Assembly: GCF_041321155.1 (NCBI RefSeq)
Contig: NZ_JBGGWB010000008.1
Location: forward strand, 20,108-84,107
Source: Sphingomonas sp. IW22
Lineage (GTDB): Bacteria > Pseudomonadota > Alphaproteobacteria > Sphingomonadales > Sphingomonadaceae
DNA: 64,000 nt
Direction of reading: 5' to 3'
Shown here: positions 18,113 to 26,809 of the stretch, one piece after another
Numbering within the stretch: position 1 is the first letter of the stretch
Layout of the letters: every line of letters starts with the position of its first letter
Position numbers and translations under genes: made by a program
The notes under the pieces: model-generated
The model's input: only the letters and a program-made list of their open reading frames with translations
Database searches by the model: none
What the model was told of the DNA's origin: nothing

Positions 18113-19060
18113 TTATAGAACTCCGGAACTTCCCTTCGTTGGAGCTTCTGCACTGATTTTCAAGGCTGCGAGATGTTCGGAACAGACCTCATGTACAATG
18201 GGACCAAGGATACTTATCCTGCCAATGATCCATTCAAGCTCCTCAACCGAAATATCAAAATGCCTTGAATATTTGCCCTTCCGATAGCCGTCCTTCAGCT
18301 TCTGGAACATGGCGCGATCGGCACGAATCTCCCGTGGCCAAGCTTCAAACAGCCTTCTGTCAAGACCTTCCGACATACTCCTCAGAAATACAATATTTGT
18401 GCTGCGAGGTACGTACAGTGTCAGCGTTGCTAGTACGCATTTATAAAGCAACTCACAGGACTGGTGAAAATCAAATGCCGCATCACTATGCCAACCTTTT
18501 TCATAACTGATCTCAGCTAATGCAAAACGTCGCATTGCCGCCGGAAATAGATCTTCGAAATACTCCTTCGACATCGAATATGCCTGTTCAGGCGTCTTGG
18601 GCTTGGGTTTAGCGAGCGGCCGGTCATCGGACTGGTAAAGGATCACGCCATCTTTGGCGATTTCGGTGAACAAAGGGCGCCCATGGGACAGGCCGTCATT
18701 CACCTGCTGCAGCGTATGTACAATAAAATTGGCCGGTGCGCGGATCACTTTCTCGACCTGATGAGCGTCGAACAGGCGTTGCTCCGTTTCCTCCCAATAA
18801 CGAGCGCCATCGGTCAGTTCCTTCTGGTTGACGACGACCAGAATATCATAGTCCGACATGAATTGGTTGGCATCGAAGGGGGCATCTACCCAATCGCCCC
18901 TGGCATAGGATCCGAACAGAATGACCTTGAGTATCCGGGCAGACTTGCGCCGACCCGTCGCCTCCTGTGTCGCCTCGCGGAACCCCTGGAACAGCATCTC
19001 CACGACGCGGTCGAGTTCACGCTGCTTGGCGAGGGGAAGATGTTTGAGGTCGGTACGCAT
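18113..19060 (-). CDS. MNT-HEPN fusion protein
   Basis: 315 residues. The N-terminal half is a minimal nucleotidyltransferase (ILFGSYARGDW ... SDYDILVVV, the GS-x10-12-DxD motif). The C-terminal half is a HEPN domain (AAFDFHQSCELLYKCVLATL) with a possible R-x6-H catalytic motif in YRKGKYSRHFDI. When separate, MNT and HEPN proteins form a toxin-antitoxin pair in which MNT adenylylates HEPN; here both are in one chain. It converges on the AbiEii-like gene with 15 bases between them. Confidence 0.78.
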   Translation of the reverse strand: MRTDLKHLPLAKQRELDRVVEMLFQGFREATQEATGRRKSARILKVILFGSYARGDWVDAPFDANQFMSDYDILVVVNQKELTDGARYWEETEQRLFDAHQVEKVIRAPANFIVHTLQQVNDGLSHGRPLFTEIAKDGVILYQSDDRPLAKPKPKTPEQAYSMSKEYFEDLFPAAMRRFALAEISYEKGWHSDAAFDFHQSCELLYKCVLATLTLYVPRSTNIVFLRSMSEGLDRRLFEAWPREIRADRAMFQKLKDGYRKGKYSRHFDISVEELEWIIGRISILGPIVHEVCSEHLAALKISAEAPTKGSSGVL

Positions 19061-19103
19061 CAGTTCAGTCTTTCATCTCGCTTTCCATCATCTGGCATGC
19101 CGG

Positions 19104-19505
19104 TCATCGTACCAGTTCGACCACCACGCCGACGTCCAGTGTTTCCCATGCCCGATCGGCAGTCACAGCGGTCGCACTGTTGCACAGCGCCAGGGCCAAA
19201 CAGGATCGATCACCCAGAGACAGCCCGCCGTCGCGCGTTTCGGGTCGCAGCTTCCCTCCAATTTCGGCCTGCGCACGATCCACAGGCACTACATCAATGT
19301 CGAGTTCCGCGAGCATCATCTGCGCTTCAGCCGCATCGACACCATGATCGGTAAGCTTGGCCAACACCTCATGGTAGTTCACCGCCGACACCAGAGCACC
19401 GGTCAATCGCATTTCCGCCCGATCCGCTCCCGGCTCACCGAACAGGAGGCACAGCAGGGCCGAGGCATCGAGAACATAAACAGCACCGGTCTCGGCCTCA
19501 GTCAC
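19104..19505 (-). CDS. vapC: VapC-like PIN-domain toxin
   Basis: 133 residues from the GTG at 19505, chosen because GAGG lies six bases upstream and it overlaps the end of the antitoxin gene. The PIN core has YVLDASALL (first acidic residue), YHEVL, and the C-terminal SLGDRSCLALAL and AVTADRAW acidic positions needed for metal-dependent RNA cleavage. It is paired with the AbrB-domain protein directly upstream. Confidence 0.82.
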   Translation of the reverse strand: MTEAETGAVYVLDASALLCLLFGEPGADRAEMRLTGALVSAVNYHEVLAKLTDHGVDAAEAQMMLAELDIDVVPVDRAQAEIGGKLRPETRDGGLSLGDRSCLALALCNSATAVTADRAWETLDVGVVVELVR

Positions 19506-20238
19506 GGGCTGCCTCAGCACGGCGTTCGGCAATCAACTCTTCGGAAACAAGTCCTTCCTCGGGAGCGAAAGCGCGCAAACGCTCCTGAACACGCCTAAGC
19601 GCGGACCGAGCCGGTCGAATGCGGACTTCGTCGCCATTGACCTCGAAAAGCACCGTATCGCCGTTTTGCAGGCCGAGCGAACGGCGGATATCGGCGGGAA
19701 GAGCTATGCGGCCTCCTGCAATGACCTTGCCTCGCAAGATGGTCATGTCACTAACATCCTGAATGGTACCAGTGAGCTGATCGTACCTCATTTCCATGAT
19801 CGGTATCAAGCTGCTGGATTGTCCCAGCGCGCAGATTTCAGAACTAAAGCTGAGACATTGCCCGATCAGGACATCAATTGCCTCCTCCAGGACCTGCTTC
19901 ATCGGCTCCGCGAGCCTTAGATCAGTGCATCGTCCATCTACGGGATCAGCCTCGCGTACAAGAGCTCCCAGTTCCTCCAGCCTGATTGAGCGACGGTGCG
20001 CAGTCGATGACGCATGGTTGGGCGACAGGCATGCCGGATATATTCTTTCGCCTTCGACCCCGGCGATATAGATTTCCAGAAGATATCCCAGATAGGGGCT
20101 CGACGAGAGTTTCATCCCCAACTTCCTGTCTATGGTTGCCGCCATCTTCAGAAAGGTCCGACATGCCGTTGCCCGGCACGTTTGCGGCCATATGTCTTCA
20201 CGTCCGTTGTCCATCGAGCTTATCGACTCTGGAAACAT
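19498..20238 (-). CDS. vapB: Winged-helix/AbrB fusion protein, likely VapC antitoxin
   Basis: 246 residues with GGAGGT five bases before the ATG at 20238. The first 150 residues resemble a MarR-type winged helix (GYLLEIYIAGVEGERIY ... RRSIRLEELGALVREADPVDGR). The last 82 residues (MTILRGKVIAGGRIALPADIRRSLGLQNGDTVLFEV) are an AbrB/SpoVT DNA-binding domain with a tail that should neutralise the VapC toxin. An internal ATG at 19746 could make a short antitoxin alone. The frame is uninterrupted between the domains, which is unusual for an antitoxin. Confidence 0.72.
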   Translation of the reverse strand: MFPESISSMDNGREDIWPQTCRATACRTFLKMAATIDRKLGMKLSSSPYLGYLLEIYIAGVEGERIYPACLSPNHASSTAHRRSIRLEELGALVREADPVDGRCTDLRLAEPMKQVLEEAIDVLIGQCLSFSSEICALGQSSSLIPIMEMRYDQLTGTIQDVSDMTILRGKVIAGGRIALPADIRRSLGLQNGDTVLFEVNGDEVRIRPARSALRRVQERLRAFAPEEGLVSEELIAERRAEAARD

Positions 20239-20320
20239 GAGCCACCTCCGGACCCCTGCTCGGGATGACAGCCGGCCTGCCGGTTCAGGCAGGCCTTACC
20301 GTCAAAGCGATTCACGCCGG

Positions 20321-20950
20321 TCATAGATAACCTGCCTTGCGAAAACTCGTCGTGCCGTTGCGCGCCACGACCAAATGGTCATGGACGATGACGTTGAGAC
20401 ATTTGGCGGCTTTCGCGATCTTTTCCGTCAGTTCCAGATCCGCGCGCGATGGCCTGCAGCAGCCGGATGGATGATTATGGACAAGCAGAATCGCGGTTGC
20501 TTCCAGATCGAGGCATCGCTTGAGAATTTCGCGCGGCCAGACATGGACGGCCGACACCGTGCCTACGCCTAGCACCTCGTCGGCGATCAACTCATTGTTG
20601 GCGTTGAGGAACAGCACCCGTAGCTGCTCGATCGGCTCATAGGCCATGCGGCTGCGCAGATAGTCCAGCACGAGCTGATCACTGGACAATATGGGACGCT
20701 GCGTGAGTTGGCCCCTGAGCATCTGCGTCATGGCCCGCCTGAAGCAAAGGAAGGTCTGTTCGACCTCAACCGAGTCATCCAGCAATTCGATCCGTTCCGC
20801 CGAACGGGCCGATACCGCTTCACCGAGAGAGCCGAAGCGGGCGAAGAGACGCTCCGAGAGTTCTTCGGCGCGCGCCGGGCAGGTAAGACTGATCAGTTCT
20901 TCCAGGGCGCGTCGACACCCAGGCGCATCAACCGTCTCCTGTGCCGCCAT
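20321..20950 (-). CDS. radC: RadC-family JAB/MPN protein
   Basis: 209 residues from the ATG at 20950; the frame is open to 21124 but overlaps the preceding gene. The C-terminal JAB/MPN+ domain has the metal motif HNHPSG...D (LLVHNHPSGCCRPSRADLELTEKI) and the usual RadC segment VGTVSAVHVWPREILKRCLDL. The N-terminal helix-hairpin-helix of chromosomal RadC is reduced, as is common on plasmids and integrative elements. Its function there is unknown. Confidence 0.85.
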   Translation of the reverse strand: MAAQETVDAPGCRRALEELISLTCPARAEELSERLFARFGSLGEAVSARSAERIELLDDSVEVEQTFLCFRRAMTQMLRGQLTQRPILSSDQLVLDYLRSRMAYEPIEQLRVLFLNANNELIADEVLGVGTVSAVHVWPREILKRCLDLEATAILLVHNHPSGCCRPSRADLELTEKIAKAAKCLNVIVHDHLVVARNGTTSFRKAGYL

Positions 20951-21387
20951 GTCGCTATCACCAGGACCATCTGGGCAAACCAACTCCATATCGCCAGCGC
21001 GTGCATATAGGCACGAGGAACCACTTCGGGTGCAATCACAAGTGCAACATGGATGACGACTTCCGCACCCAGGATCGCGGCGATCCAGATTGGCCAAAAG
21101 CGGGTGCTCCGAATTGAAAGCCATAGGAAGATACCCAGTATCAACATATCTATGATGAGGATTCCGGATTCCACGCTGTGAAAACGGGTGCCGAGGGGAG
21201 ACGCGACAAGTACCGTCAGGCTTGCACCCCCTAAAAGGGTGGCCACCCCGATCCGTTCGGGTTGGCCACCCTTTGTGAAGGCGTAGACGCTGCTCAAAAG
21301 CAGAAACGCAAGGAACAGAGCTTGTCGTGTCATGGCGTGAAGCAACAACAAATGATGCAATACGTCAATTTCCCTCGGCAAACGCAT
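20893..21387 (-). CDS. Hypothetical four-helix membrane protein
   Basis: 164 residues, not recognised. Four hydrophobic segments are visible (ALFLAFLLLSSVYAF, ATLLGGASLTVLVASPL, ILIIDMLILGIFLWLSI, IWIAAILGAEVVIHVALVIA), with a fifth near the end (SWFAQMVLVIATW). The ATG at 21387 overlaps the TAA of the upstream gene (TAATG); ATG 21333 is an alternative. It overlaps the start of radC by 58 bases. The upstream small helical gene is probably its partner. Confidence 0.68.
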   Translation of the reverse strand: MRLPREIDVLHHLLLLHAMTRQALFLAFLLLSSVYAFTKGGQPERIGVATLLGGASLTVLVASPLGTRFHSVESGILIIDMLILGIFLWLSIRSTRFWPIWIAAILGAEVVIHVALVIAPEVVPRAYMHALAIWSWFAQMVLVIATWRHRRRLMRLGVDAPWKN

Positions 21388-21731
21388 TACACGGCGCGAA
21401 GGCGGTGCTCCTCGGGCTGTGAGACGACAGCTCGAACCTTGAGCAGATCGCCATAACTGGTCTCCGCCAATCCCATCGCATCACTGGCGTCCTTGAGATT
21501 GGCGTGCGTAATGACGATCTTTTCTCGCGTTTCAGCCATCAGCAGCATAGCTGAAGCGGAACTCTGGATGGCATTCTGGCCTATCATGGCGGACAGACGG
21601 GCATCCAGCCGTGCCAGCGGCAGCGCTGCGTTGAGCTCAGCAATGCGGGCGGCTGCGATATCGATAGCCTCCTCCGCGGCGAACAGACGTTCGGCAACAT
21701 GTTTGGCGATGGATTGGCGTTGAGCGCGCAT
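21387..21731 (-). CDS. Hypothetical helical protein
   Basis: 114 residues, not recognised; predicted almost entirely helical and Ala-rich (AAEEAIDIAAARIAELNAALPLARLDARL), without a signal peptide. It lies between the LuxR-type regulator and the membrane protein and is coupled to the latter. Confidence 0.6.
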   Translation of the reverse strand: MRAQRQSIAKHVAERLFAAEEAIDIAAARIAELNAALPLARLDARLSAMIGQNAIQSSASAMLLMAETREKIVITHANLKDASDAMGLAETSYGDLLKVRAVVSQPEEHRLRAV

Positions 21732-21791
21732 GGTTTCTCCTTCCCGCTCACGCGGAGCAGGTCATATCGATAGAATATCTGGATTGCTGCT

Positions 21792-22361
21792 CTATTTTCC
21801 TACGAGGCCGTTGATCGCCAGCAACAAGGAAATTCCGGCGCCTACGGCAAAGAGCATCAGGGTGGTGAGGATCGCGAAAACGATCAGCGTGGATGATTTA
21901 CTCAGCTCATTGCGTTGCCTCCCGGTTATGCGGAACGGCACAATGTCGAGCAAGGAAAAGCTTTGTTCGCGAAAGCCAAAGGGCTTTTGCTCTTCCGCGA
22001 AGAAATCCTCAACGTCGCCTTGCTCCACCTGGTCGTCTGCCTGGGTTTCGATGGAGGCAGTTGACCGGGAATCAGGCGCTTCGGAAATAGCCATTGGGTA
22101 GGGGGGTAAATTCTGCCCCCCTTTGCGAGCCTCCCAATCCACGAAAAGTTGTGCTGCCTTTCTTCGCGACATGTCGCCGAGCATCTTGCGAATTTCGAGG
22201 ATATGGTTGTCCACTGTATGGTAGGACAGGTTCAGAATGCGCCCGATCTCCTTTGATGAATAGCCTTTGGCGGCTTCTCGCAGACAGTCGCCCTTGCGCG
22301 GGCTGAGGCGCTCGAACAGTTCCGAATAGTCTTCCAAGGGCGTATCCCTTCGCCGGTTCAC
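21792..22361 (-). CDS. LuxR-type HTH protein with C-terminal membrane anchor
   Basis: 189 residues. Residues 15-75 are a LuxR/GerE HTH (LSPRKGDCLREAAKGYSSKEIGRILNLSYHTVDNHILEIRKML). A long linker leads to one C-terminal transmembrane segment (LIVFAILTTLMLFAVGAGISLLLAI). There is no receiver or autoinducer domain, so it is a membrane-tethered regulator. It heads a minus-strand cluster with the two hypothetical genes and radC. Confidence 0.8.
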   Translation of the reverse strand: MNRRRDTPLEDYSELFERLSPRKGDCLREAAKGYSSKEIGRILNLSYHTVDNHILEIRKMLGDMSRRKAAQLFVDWEARKGGQNLPPYPMAISEAPDSRSTASIETQADDQVEQGDVEDFFAEEQKPFGFREQSFSLLDIVPFRITGRQRNELSKSSTLIVFAILTTLMLFAVGAGISLLLAINGLVGK

Positions 22362-22706
22362 GGCGATCGCAAGCTGCCTTTTTCCCCGCCCTTCTCAACC
22401 CCTCTGCCGCCAGCCTCCGAGCGCATCGCATACTGTTTCGAGTATAATCCTTTCCGAAATATAGCCGGACCGCAGCAGGTTTGACAGATTGTTTCACAAG
22501 CAAATCGAAGAGAACCGCCCACCATCCTTGCGCCAGCCGGCCGATAGCATCCGCTGGCATTGGCCGAATTGGGGGATCGATGGCGAGCTCGGACACGCAC
22601 CAATCCCCTAAATTTGCAACCGGGATAAGGTTTCTCGCATGACCATGGATCGAGAAAGGGGAAGGGTGGGATTGAGCAGGGGAATATCCGACAGGAACGG
22701 GCCACC
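22362..22706. promoter_or_regulatory. Divergent promoter region with polypurine tract
   Basis: 345 bases between divergent genes, so it must hold both promoters. A polypurine tract lies at 22652-22671, 35 bases before the next ATG, and ACCGGGAT at 22619-22626. The remainder shows no gene. Confidence 0.45.
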
Positions 22707-23192
22707 ATGCACAATTTTGAAATCGTCTCGCTGCTTCACGACCTCAGGCCCTGGCTTGTCGGCAGGCCCTGGCTCCGGCCTCGCCACAAAGCTGCGGCAT
22801 TGCTGCACCGTCTCGACGCCATCGCAGATCAACTGGGTACACCTAGCCATCCGGCCATTGCCGCCGCCAGGGCCAGGCTGGAAGGCGCACCGGTGCTACG
22901 CATCGACGAGGATGAAGCCCATGTCGAGGAGACCCCTCAGGGCGTATGGGTCAGGGGATGGATCTGGGTGGAGCGGCAAGCCTTGCTATCCTGCGATGCG
23001 ACGCAGGAAGCAAAGCTGCGCAGCGCCCTTGCGCAGATCCCGCAACAAAGGCGCGCCATCTACCTCGCCCACTGCGTCGAAGGCCTCACCTATTCAGCCA
23101 TCGCCGCCAAACTCGATCTCGACGTAACCGAGGTTCAGCGCGAGTTGGCGGCGGCGCTTCTGGCGCTGTCGATAGCTCTCGATGAGGCATGA
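22707..23192 (+). CDS. Sigma-70 region 4-like protein
   Basis: 161 residues. The C-terminal third resembles sigma region 4 (RRAIYLAHCVEGLTYSAIAAKLDLDVTEVQRELAAALLAL). The N-terminal part (LHDLRPWLVGRPWLRPRHKAAALLHRLDAIADQL) has no recognisable region 2, so it is probably a DNA-binding regulator and not a working sigma factor. The end overlaps the primase-like gene through ATGA. Confidence 0.6.
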   Translation: MHNFEIVSLLHDLRPWLVGRPWLRPRHKAAALLHRLDAIADQLGTPSHPAIAAARARLEGAPVLRIDEDEAHVEETPQGVWVRGWIWVERQALLSCDATQEAKLRSALAQIPQQRRAIYLAHCVEGLTYSAIAAKLDLDVTEVQRELAAALLALSIALDEA

Positions 23193-24097
23193 AGAATGAC
23201 CCGGCGCTAATGCACGCGACGATGGAAACTCTCCAACTGGAGTTCCTGGGTGCAAACTTGTGCCGACGGCTTGGAGGAACGTGGAGAAAGGATCGCGGCC
23301 TATGCCTGTGTCCCGCCCATAACGACCATAAACCGAGCCTCTCCGTCCGCGTCGGTGACTCTGCCCTGCTGTTCAAATGCTTCGCAGGCTGCGACACGGT
23401 CGCCGTTCTGCGGGCTATCCGCCGCCTTCATCTCGATCTGCCCGAGCGAGGCGCCCCGATCTCACCGATCAGGCACCGCCCCTTTCGAACCGGATCCGGG
23501 CCGGCGCTGCGCGTCTGGGATGCCTCCAATCCGATCGCCGGCACGCCCGCCGAAGCCTATCTCGGCAACCGTTTCCTCACGCCGCCTTGGCGCGACCTTC
23601 GCTACAACCCGCGCACACCGTTGGGGCAGGGGAGGGCTGCCGTCTTTCGACCCGCACTCATCGCCGCAGTCCGCGAGGGCCATCGGATCGTTGCCATTCA
23701 TCGAACCTTTCTCGATCCCGCAGCGGCCTTGAAAGCCAATGATCTGGCCGAACCGCGGATGATGCTCGGACGTCCTGGCCGTGGCGCCGTGCAACTTGCC
23801 GCTGCGACCACTATCCTTGGCCTGGCCGAAGGCATCGAAACGGCGCTCGCCGCAATGCGCCTTCATCGAATCCCGGTATGGGCAACGCTTGGCGCCGAAC
23901 GCGCTGCGCATATCCTGCTGCCCAGCCGACTGGAACGCCTCGTGTTACTCTTCGACAGGGATGCGGCGGGATGGAAAGCGAACCGCCAGATCCGGCTGGC
24001 CCATCAGTATACGGGTCTGAAGCTGTTCAGCCCATGGCCCCCCGTTCCTCATAATGACTGGGCAGATGTACTCGAGGATATGCCGCGCGCGGCGTGA
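23189..24097 (+). CDS. Primase-like zinc-ribbon/Toprim protein
   Basis: 302 residues. The N-terminal zinc ribbon resembles CHC2 of DnaG (Cys39, Cys41, His44, then Cys64 and Cys68 in LLFKCFAGCD). The C-terminal Toprim domain has the catalytic Glu in LGLAEGIETALA and acidic residues in LVLLFDRDAAGWK. This matches short primase-like Toprim proteins carried by plasmids and phages. It could prime the complementary strand after transfer; that is inference. Confidence 0.8.
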   Translation: MKNDPALMHATMETLQLEFLGANLCRRLGGTWRKDRGLCLCPAHNDHKPSLSVRVGDSALLFKCFAGCDTVAVLRAIRRLHLDLPERGAPISPIRHRPFRTGSGPALRVWDASNPIAGTPAEAYLGNRFLTPPWRDLRYNPRTPLGQGRAAVFRPALIAAVREGHRIVAIHRTFLDPAAALKANDLAEPRMMLGRPGRGAVQLAAATTILGLAEGIETALAAMRLHRIPVWATLGAERAAHILLPSRLERLVLLFDRDAAGWKANRQIRLAHQYTGLKLFSPWPPVPHNDWADVLEDMPRAA

Positions 24098-24210
24098 CGA
24101 TCATGCCAATGCGTAAAACCTGTTCGCTGCCGCGAGCGCATGAGCGCTTCCCTTGCTGACAATCCATTTCGCATGCGATCCTGTCTCGTACCGTCCCGTC
24201 CCGGCGCAAC

Positions 24211-24230
24211 AAGAGGGAAGGGAGAGGGGA
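24211..24230 (+). promoter_or_regulatory. Polypurine tract before the ParB-like gene
   Basis: Twenty purines, 40 bases before the ATG at 24271. One of ten similar tracts in the 22.6-60.5 kb region (see findings). Confidence 0.5.
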
Positions 24231-24270
24231 TAGGCGGTTCGATGAGCGAGCCGCACCAATGGAGAAACCC

Positions 24271-26313
24271 ATGTCCCAGACTCCCATTCCCGTACCCGCT
24301 GCCAATCTCACCAAGTCACCCGTCAATGTCCGGACCCGCGGCGACGCGGACGCCGATGCGGAACTGGAAGCCAGCATCCTTGCCCACGGCCTCATCCAGA
24401 ATCTGGTCGGGGTGCCGGTTTCGCGCAAGAAGGGCCATTACCGGATCACCGCCGGCGGTCGCCGCCTCGACGCCGTGCATCGCCTGATCGAAAAGGGCAG
24501 CCTGCCGGCCGATCATGCGATCCCCGTCCTGGTCCTCGACAACGCCAAGAATGGCCGCGAGGTCAGTCTGGTTGAAAATTTCGAGCGGCTTCCGATGGGG
24601 CCGGGCGAGGAATGCCGCGCCTTCAGGGATATCATCGAGGTCGAAGGCAAGACGGCCGCCGACGTCGCCAAGCGGTTCGGGCTCACCGAACGCTTCGTAA
24701 TGGGCCGCCTGCGTCTCGCCAACCTTGCCGAGCCGATCTTCGAGGCACTTGAGAATGGCGAGATCACCCTCGATGTCGCCAAGGCCTATTGCACCACGGC
24801 CGACAGCGCGCGCCAGAAAGCAATCTGGGACATGCTCTCGGACAGCTATTGCGGCCATTCCGTCAGTGAAATCCGCCGCCGTATCAAGGATTATAGCTAT
24901 CGGGGCAACGACCCCCGCGTGCTGCTGGTCGGTCGCGATGCCTATGCGGCCGCCGGCGGGCGGATCGAGGACGCCGACCTCTATTCGAACGCGGACGAGG
25001 AACGCTGGATCGACACCCATATCGTCGACGAGCTTGCGATGATGAAACTCGTCGCCGAAGCGGACATGCTGCGCGTACGGGAAGGCTTTGCCGAGGTCCG
25101 TCCCGTTGCCAACACCCGCGTCCCCTATATGGATACCTATGCTCTGACGCCGTTGCCGGTCGAAGCGCCGGCGCTCAGCGAGGAGCAGGAACAGCGCAAG
25201 CTCGAAATCGAGCAGGAACTCGCCGAACTGGAAGTCGAACTCGAGGATGAAGGCTGCGAGCCGGACGAAGAGGACCAGAATCGCTACACCGCCCTCCAGA
25301 CTGAGCTATCGGCCATCGTCGAACGCGAGCCCGTCGTCGATGCCGAGCAGAAGGCGAACGCACTGGCCTATCTCGTGATCGGACCGGACGGCCAGCCCCA
25401 TATTCACCAGGAACTGTTCGTCGCGCCCGTCGCCACCGACGAAGAGGGTGCAGATGACGAGGATGAAAGCCTCGAGGATGGGGAAACCGACGGCGAAATC
25501 CTCGCCGAAGAAATTGGCAAGGACGAAGCGCGAAACAGCGGCCCGGTGATGAGCCAGCGCCTGCGCGAGATGCTGGCGATGATGAAAACCGAACTGCTGG
25601 CGGTCCATGTCGCCAGCAATCCCGCGTTCGCGCTGGATCTGGGCACCTTCATCATGGTCGATCGCGAATGCCGCGTCTCGTCCTCCGACATTCCGAGCGA
25701 TCTGCGCGCCTCGGCTCCCGCCCGCCTCCTCGCCGACTTCAAGCCGGAAACGGCCGCTGTGGCCGAATGGAAGAAGCTCGATGAGGCGCTCGATCGAAGC
25801 TGGGTCAATCACCAGGCCATCGCGGATCGCTACGACGCCTTCTGTGCGCTTTCCGATGAGGCGCGCGCAGCCTGGCTCGGCTGGGCGATCGCGCGCACGC
25901 TGCAGGCTGTCCCGACCAGTCGCCGCGAAGCAAGCTTCCTCGATCATCTGGGAACGAAGCTCGGGATCGATGTCGCGGCCTGGTGGCGACCGACCGCACT
26001 CACCTACTTCGACAAGCTGACCAAGCCTGCCATTCTGAGCCTGTTCCAGGAAATCGGCGGCCTCGAACTGCAATCGCGCTATGCCGGTTCCAAGAAGCAC
26101 GATCTTTCGGCTTCGGCCGAGCGGCTTTTCGGAGGCGATGTCATCATCGAGCCCGAGATCAAGGAGCGCGCGCTTGCATGGCTTCCGGAAGCCATGCGCT
26201 TTGGCCCTGCCGAAATCGCTGATGAACCCGGTGCATCGGGCGACGATCACGATGCATCACCCACTGGGATCGTCGACGCCGACAACGACGATCAGATTTT
26301 CCAGGCTGCCTGA
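24271..26313 (+). CDS. ParB/RepB/Spo0J-like protein
   Basis: 680 residues from the ATG at 24271 (GGAG upstream). Residues 15-100 form a ParB N-terminal domain (SPVNVRTRGDADAD ... HYRITAGGRRLDAVHRL), followed by the HTH (DVAKRFGLTERFVMGRLRLANL) and a long C-terminal extension rich in acidic residues (LEIEQELAELEVELEDEG, GADDEDESLEDGETDGE). At twice the length of chromosomal ParB and with no ParA nearby, it belongs to the plasmid/ICE class of large ParB-like proteins. These may act on DNA or transcription and not in partition. Confidence 0.82.
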   Translation: MSQTPIPVPAANLTKSPVNVRTRGDADADAELEASILAHGLIQNLVGVPVSRKKGHYRITAGGRRLDAVHRLIEKGSLPADHAIPVLVLDNAKNGREVSLVENFERLPMGPGEECRAFRDIIEVEGKTAADVAKRFGLTERFVMGRLRLANLAEPIFEALENGEITLDVAKAYCTTADSARQKAIWDMLSDSYCGHSVSEIRRRIKDYSYRGNDPRVLLVGRDAYAAAGGRIEDADLYSNADEERWIDTHIVDELAMMKLVAEADMLRVREGFAEVRPVANTRVPYMDTYALTPLPVEAPALSEEQEQRKLEIEQELAELEVELEDEGCEPDEEDQNRYTALQTELSAIVEREPVVDAEQKANALAYLVIGPDGQPHIHQELFVAPVATDEEGADDEDESLEDGETDGEILAEEIGKDEARNSGPVMSQRLREMLAMMKTELLAVHVASNPAFALDLGTFIMVDRECRVSSSDIPSDLRASAPARLLADFKPETAAVAEWKKLDEALDRSWVNHQAIADRYDAFCALSDEARAAWLGWAIARTLQAVPTSRREASFLDHLGTKLGIDVAAWWRPTALTYFDKLTKPAILSLFQEIGGLELQSRYAGSKKHDLSASAERLFGGDVIIEPEIKERALAWLPEAMRFGPAEIADEPGASGDDHDASPTGIVDADNDDQIFQAA

Positions 26314-26494
26314 TCGGGACTGGGGTGATGGGCTACGGCCTGTCCCCCCGGCTTCGAAGTTGAAGTGGATCAGGTAGCAGCTGAAATAACGGCGACGGGT
26401 TGGACAAATGCCGTCGCATCTTGTGTGGGCTTGAATCGCCCATGCGTTTGTCTCTCATGCGCCTGTGCGCAAAGCGGTCAGGTCGAACGGGCGA

Positions 26495-26809
26495 TCAGCT
26501 TGGGCGAATGTCGAAAAAAGCGATAGCGAGAAACATGCCGGACAAAAGCAGCGTGAATCCAGCCCAGTAAAGGTTGCGGCGCTTTTCGCGAAATCCGGCG
26601 CGACCTGCACGGGCGAGTTCGCCTTCGATCTCGGAGAGCGCACCCACACTCGCCGGATCGGCACCAAGATCGTCTTTGCGATCATGGAGCTTCTCACTCC
26701 ACCGCAAATAGCGAAGGCCCATGAACTCGGGGTACAGGATGATCGCCGCCGAAATCACTGCAAACGCCCCCGAGATGATACCGGCATATTGGAACAGCAG
26801 CGCGATCAC
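26495..26809 (-). CDS. Hypothetical two-helix membrane protein
   Basis: 104 residues, not recognised. Two hydrophobic segments (LFQYAGIISGAFAVISAAIILY and LYWAGFTLLLSGMFLAIAFF) flank a charged middle region. The ATG overlaps the TGA of the XRE gene (ATGA), so it is the third gene of a tight operon with the toxin-like and XRE genes. Confidence 0.65.
   Translation of the reverse strand: MIALLFQYAGIISGAFAVISAAIILYPEFMGLRYLRWSEKLHDRKDDLGADPASVGALSEIEGELARAGRAGFREKRRNLYWAGFTLLLSGMFLAIAFFDIRPS

Noticed and set aside
25306..26250. A 314-codon minus-strand frame
   Set aside because: Antisense to the ParB-like gene; arginine-rich shadow.
24271..26313. Active partition system (parAB)
   Set aside because: The ParB-like gene has no ParA neighbour or visible parS sites, and its long C-terminal extension points to another role.
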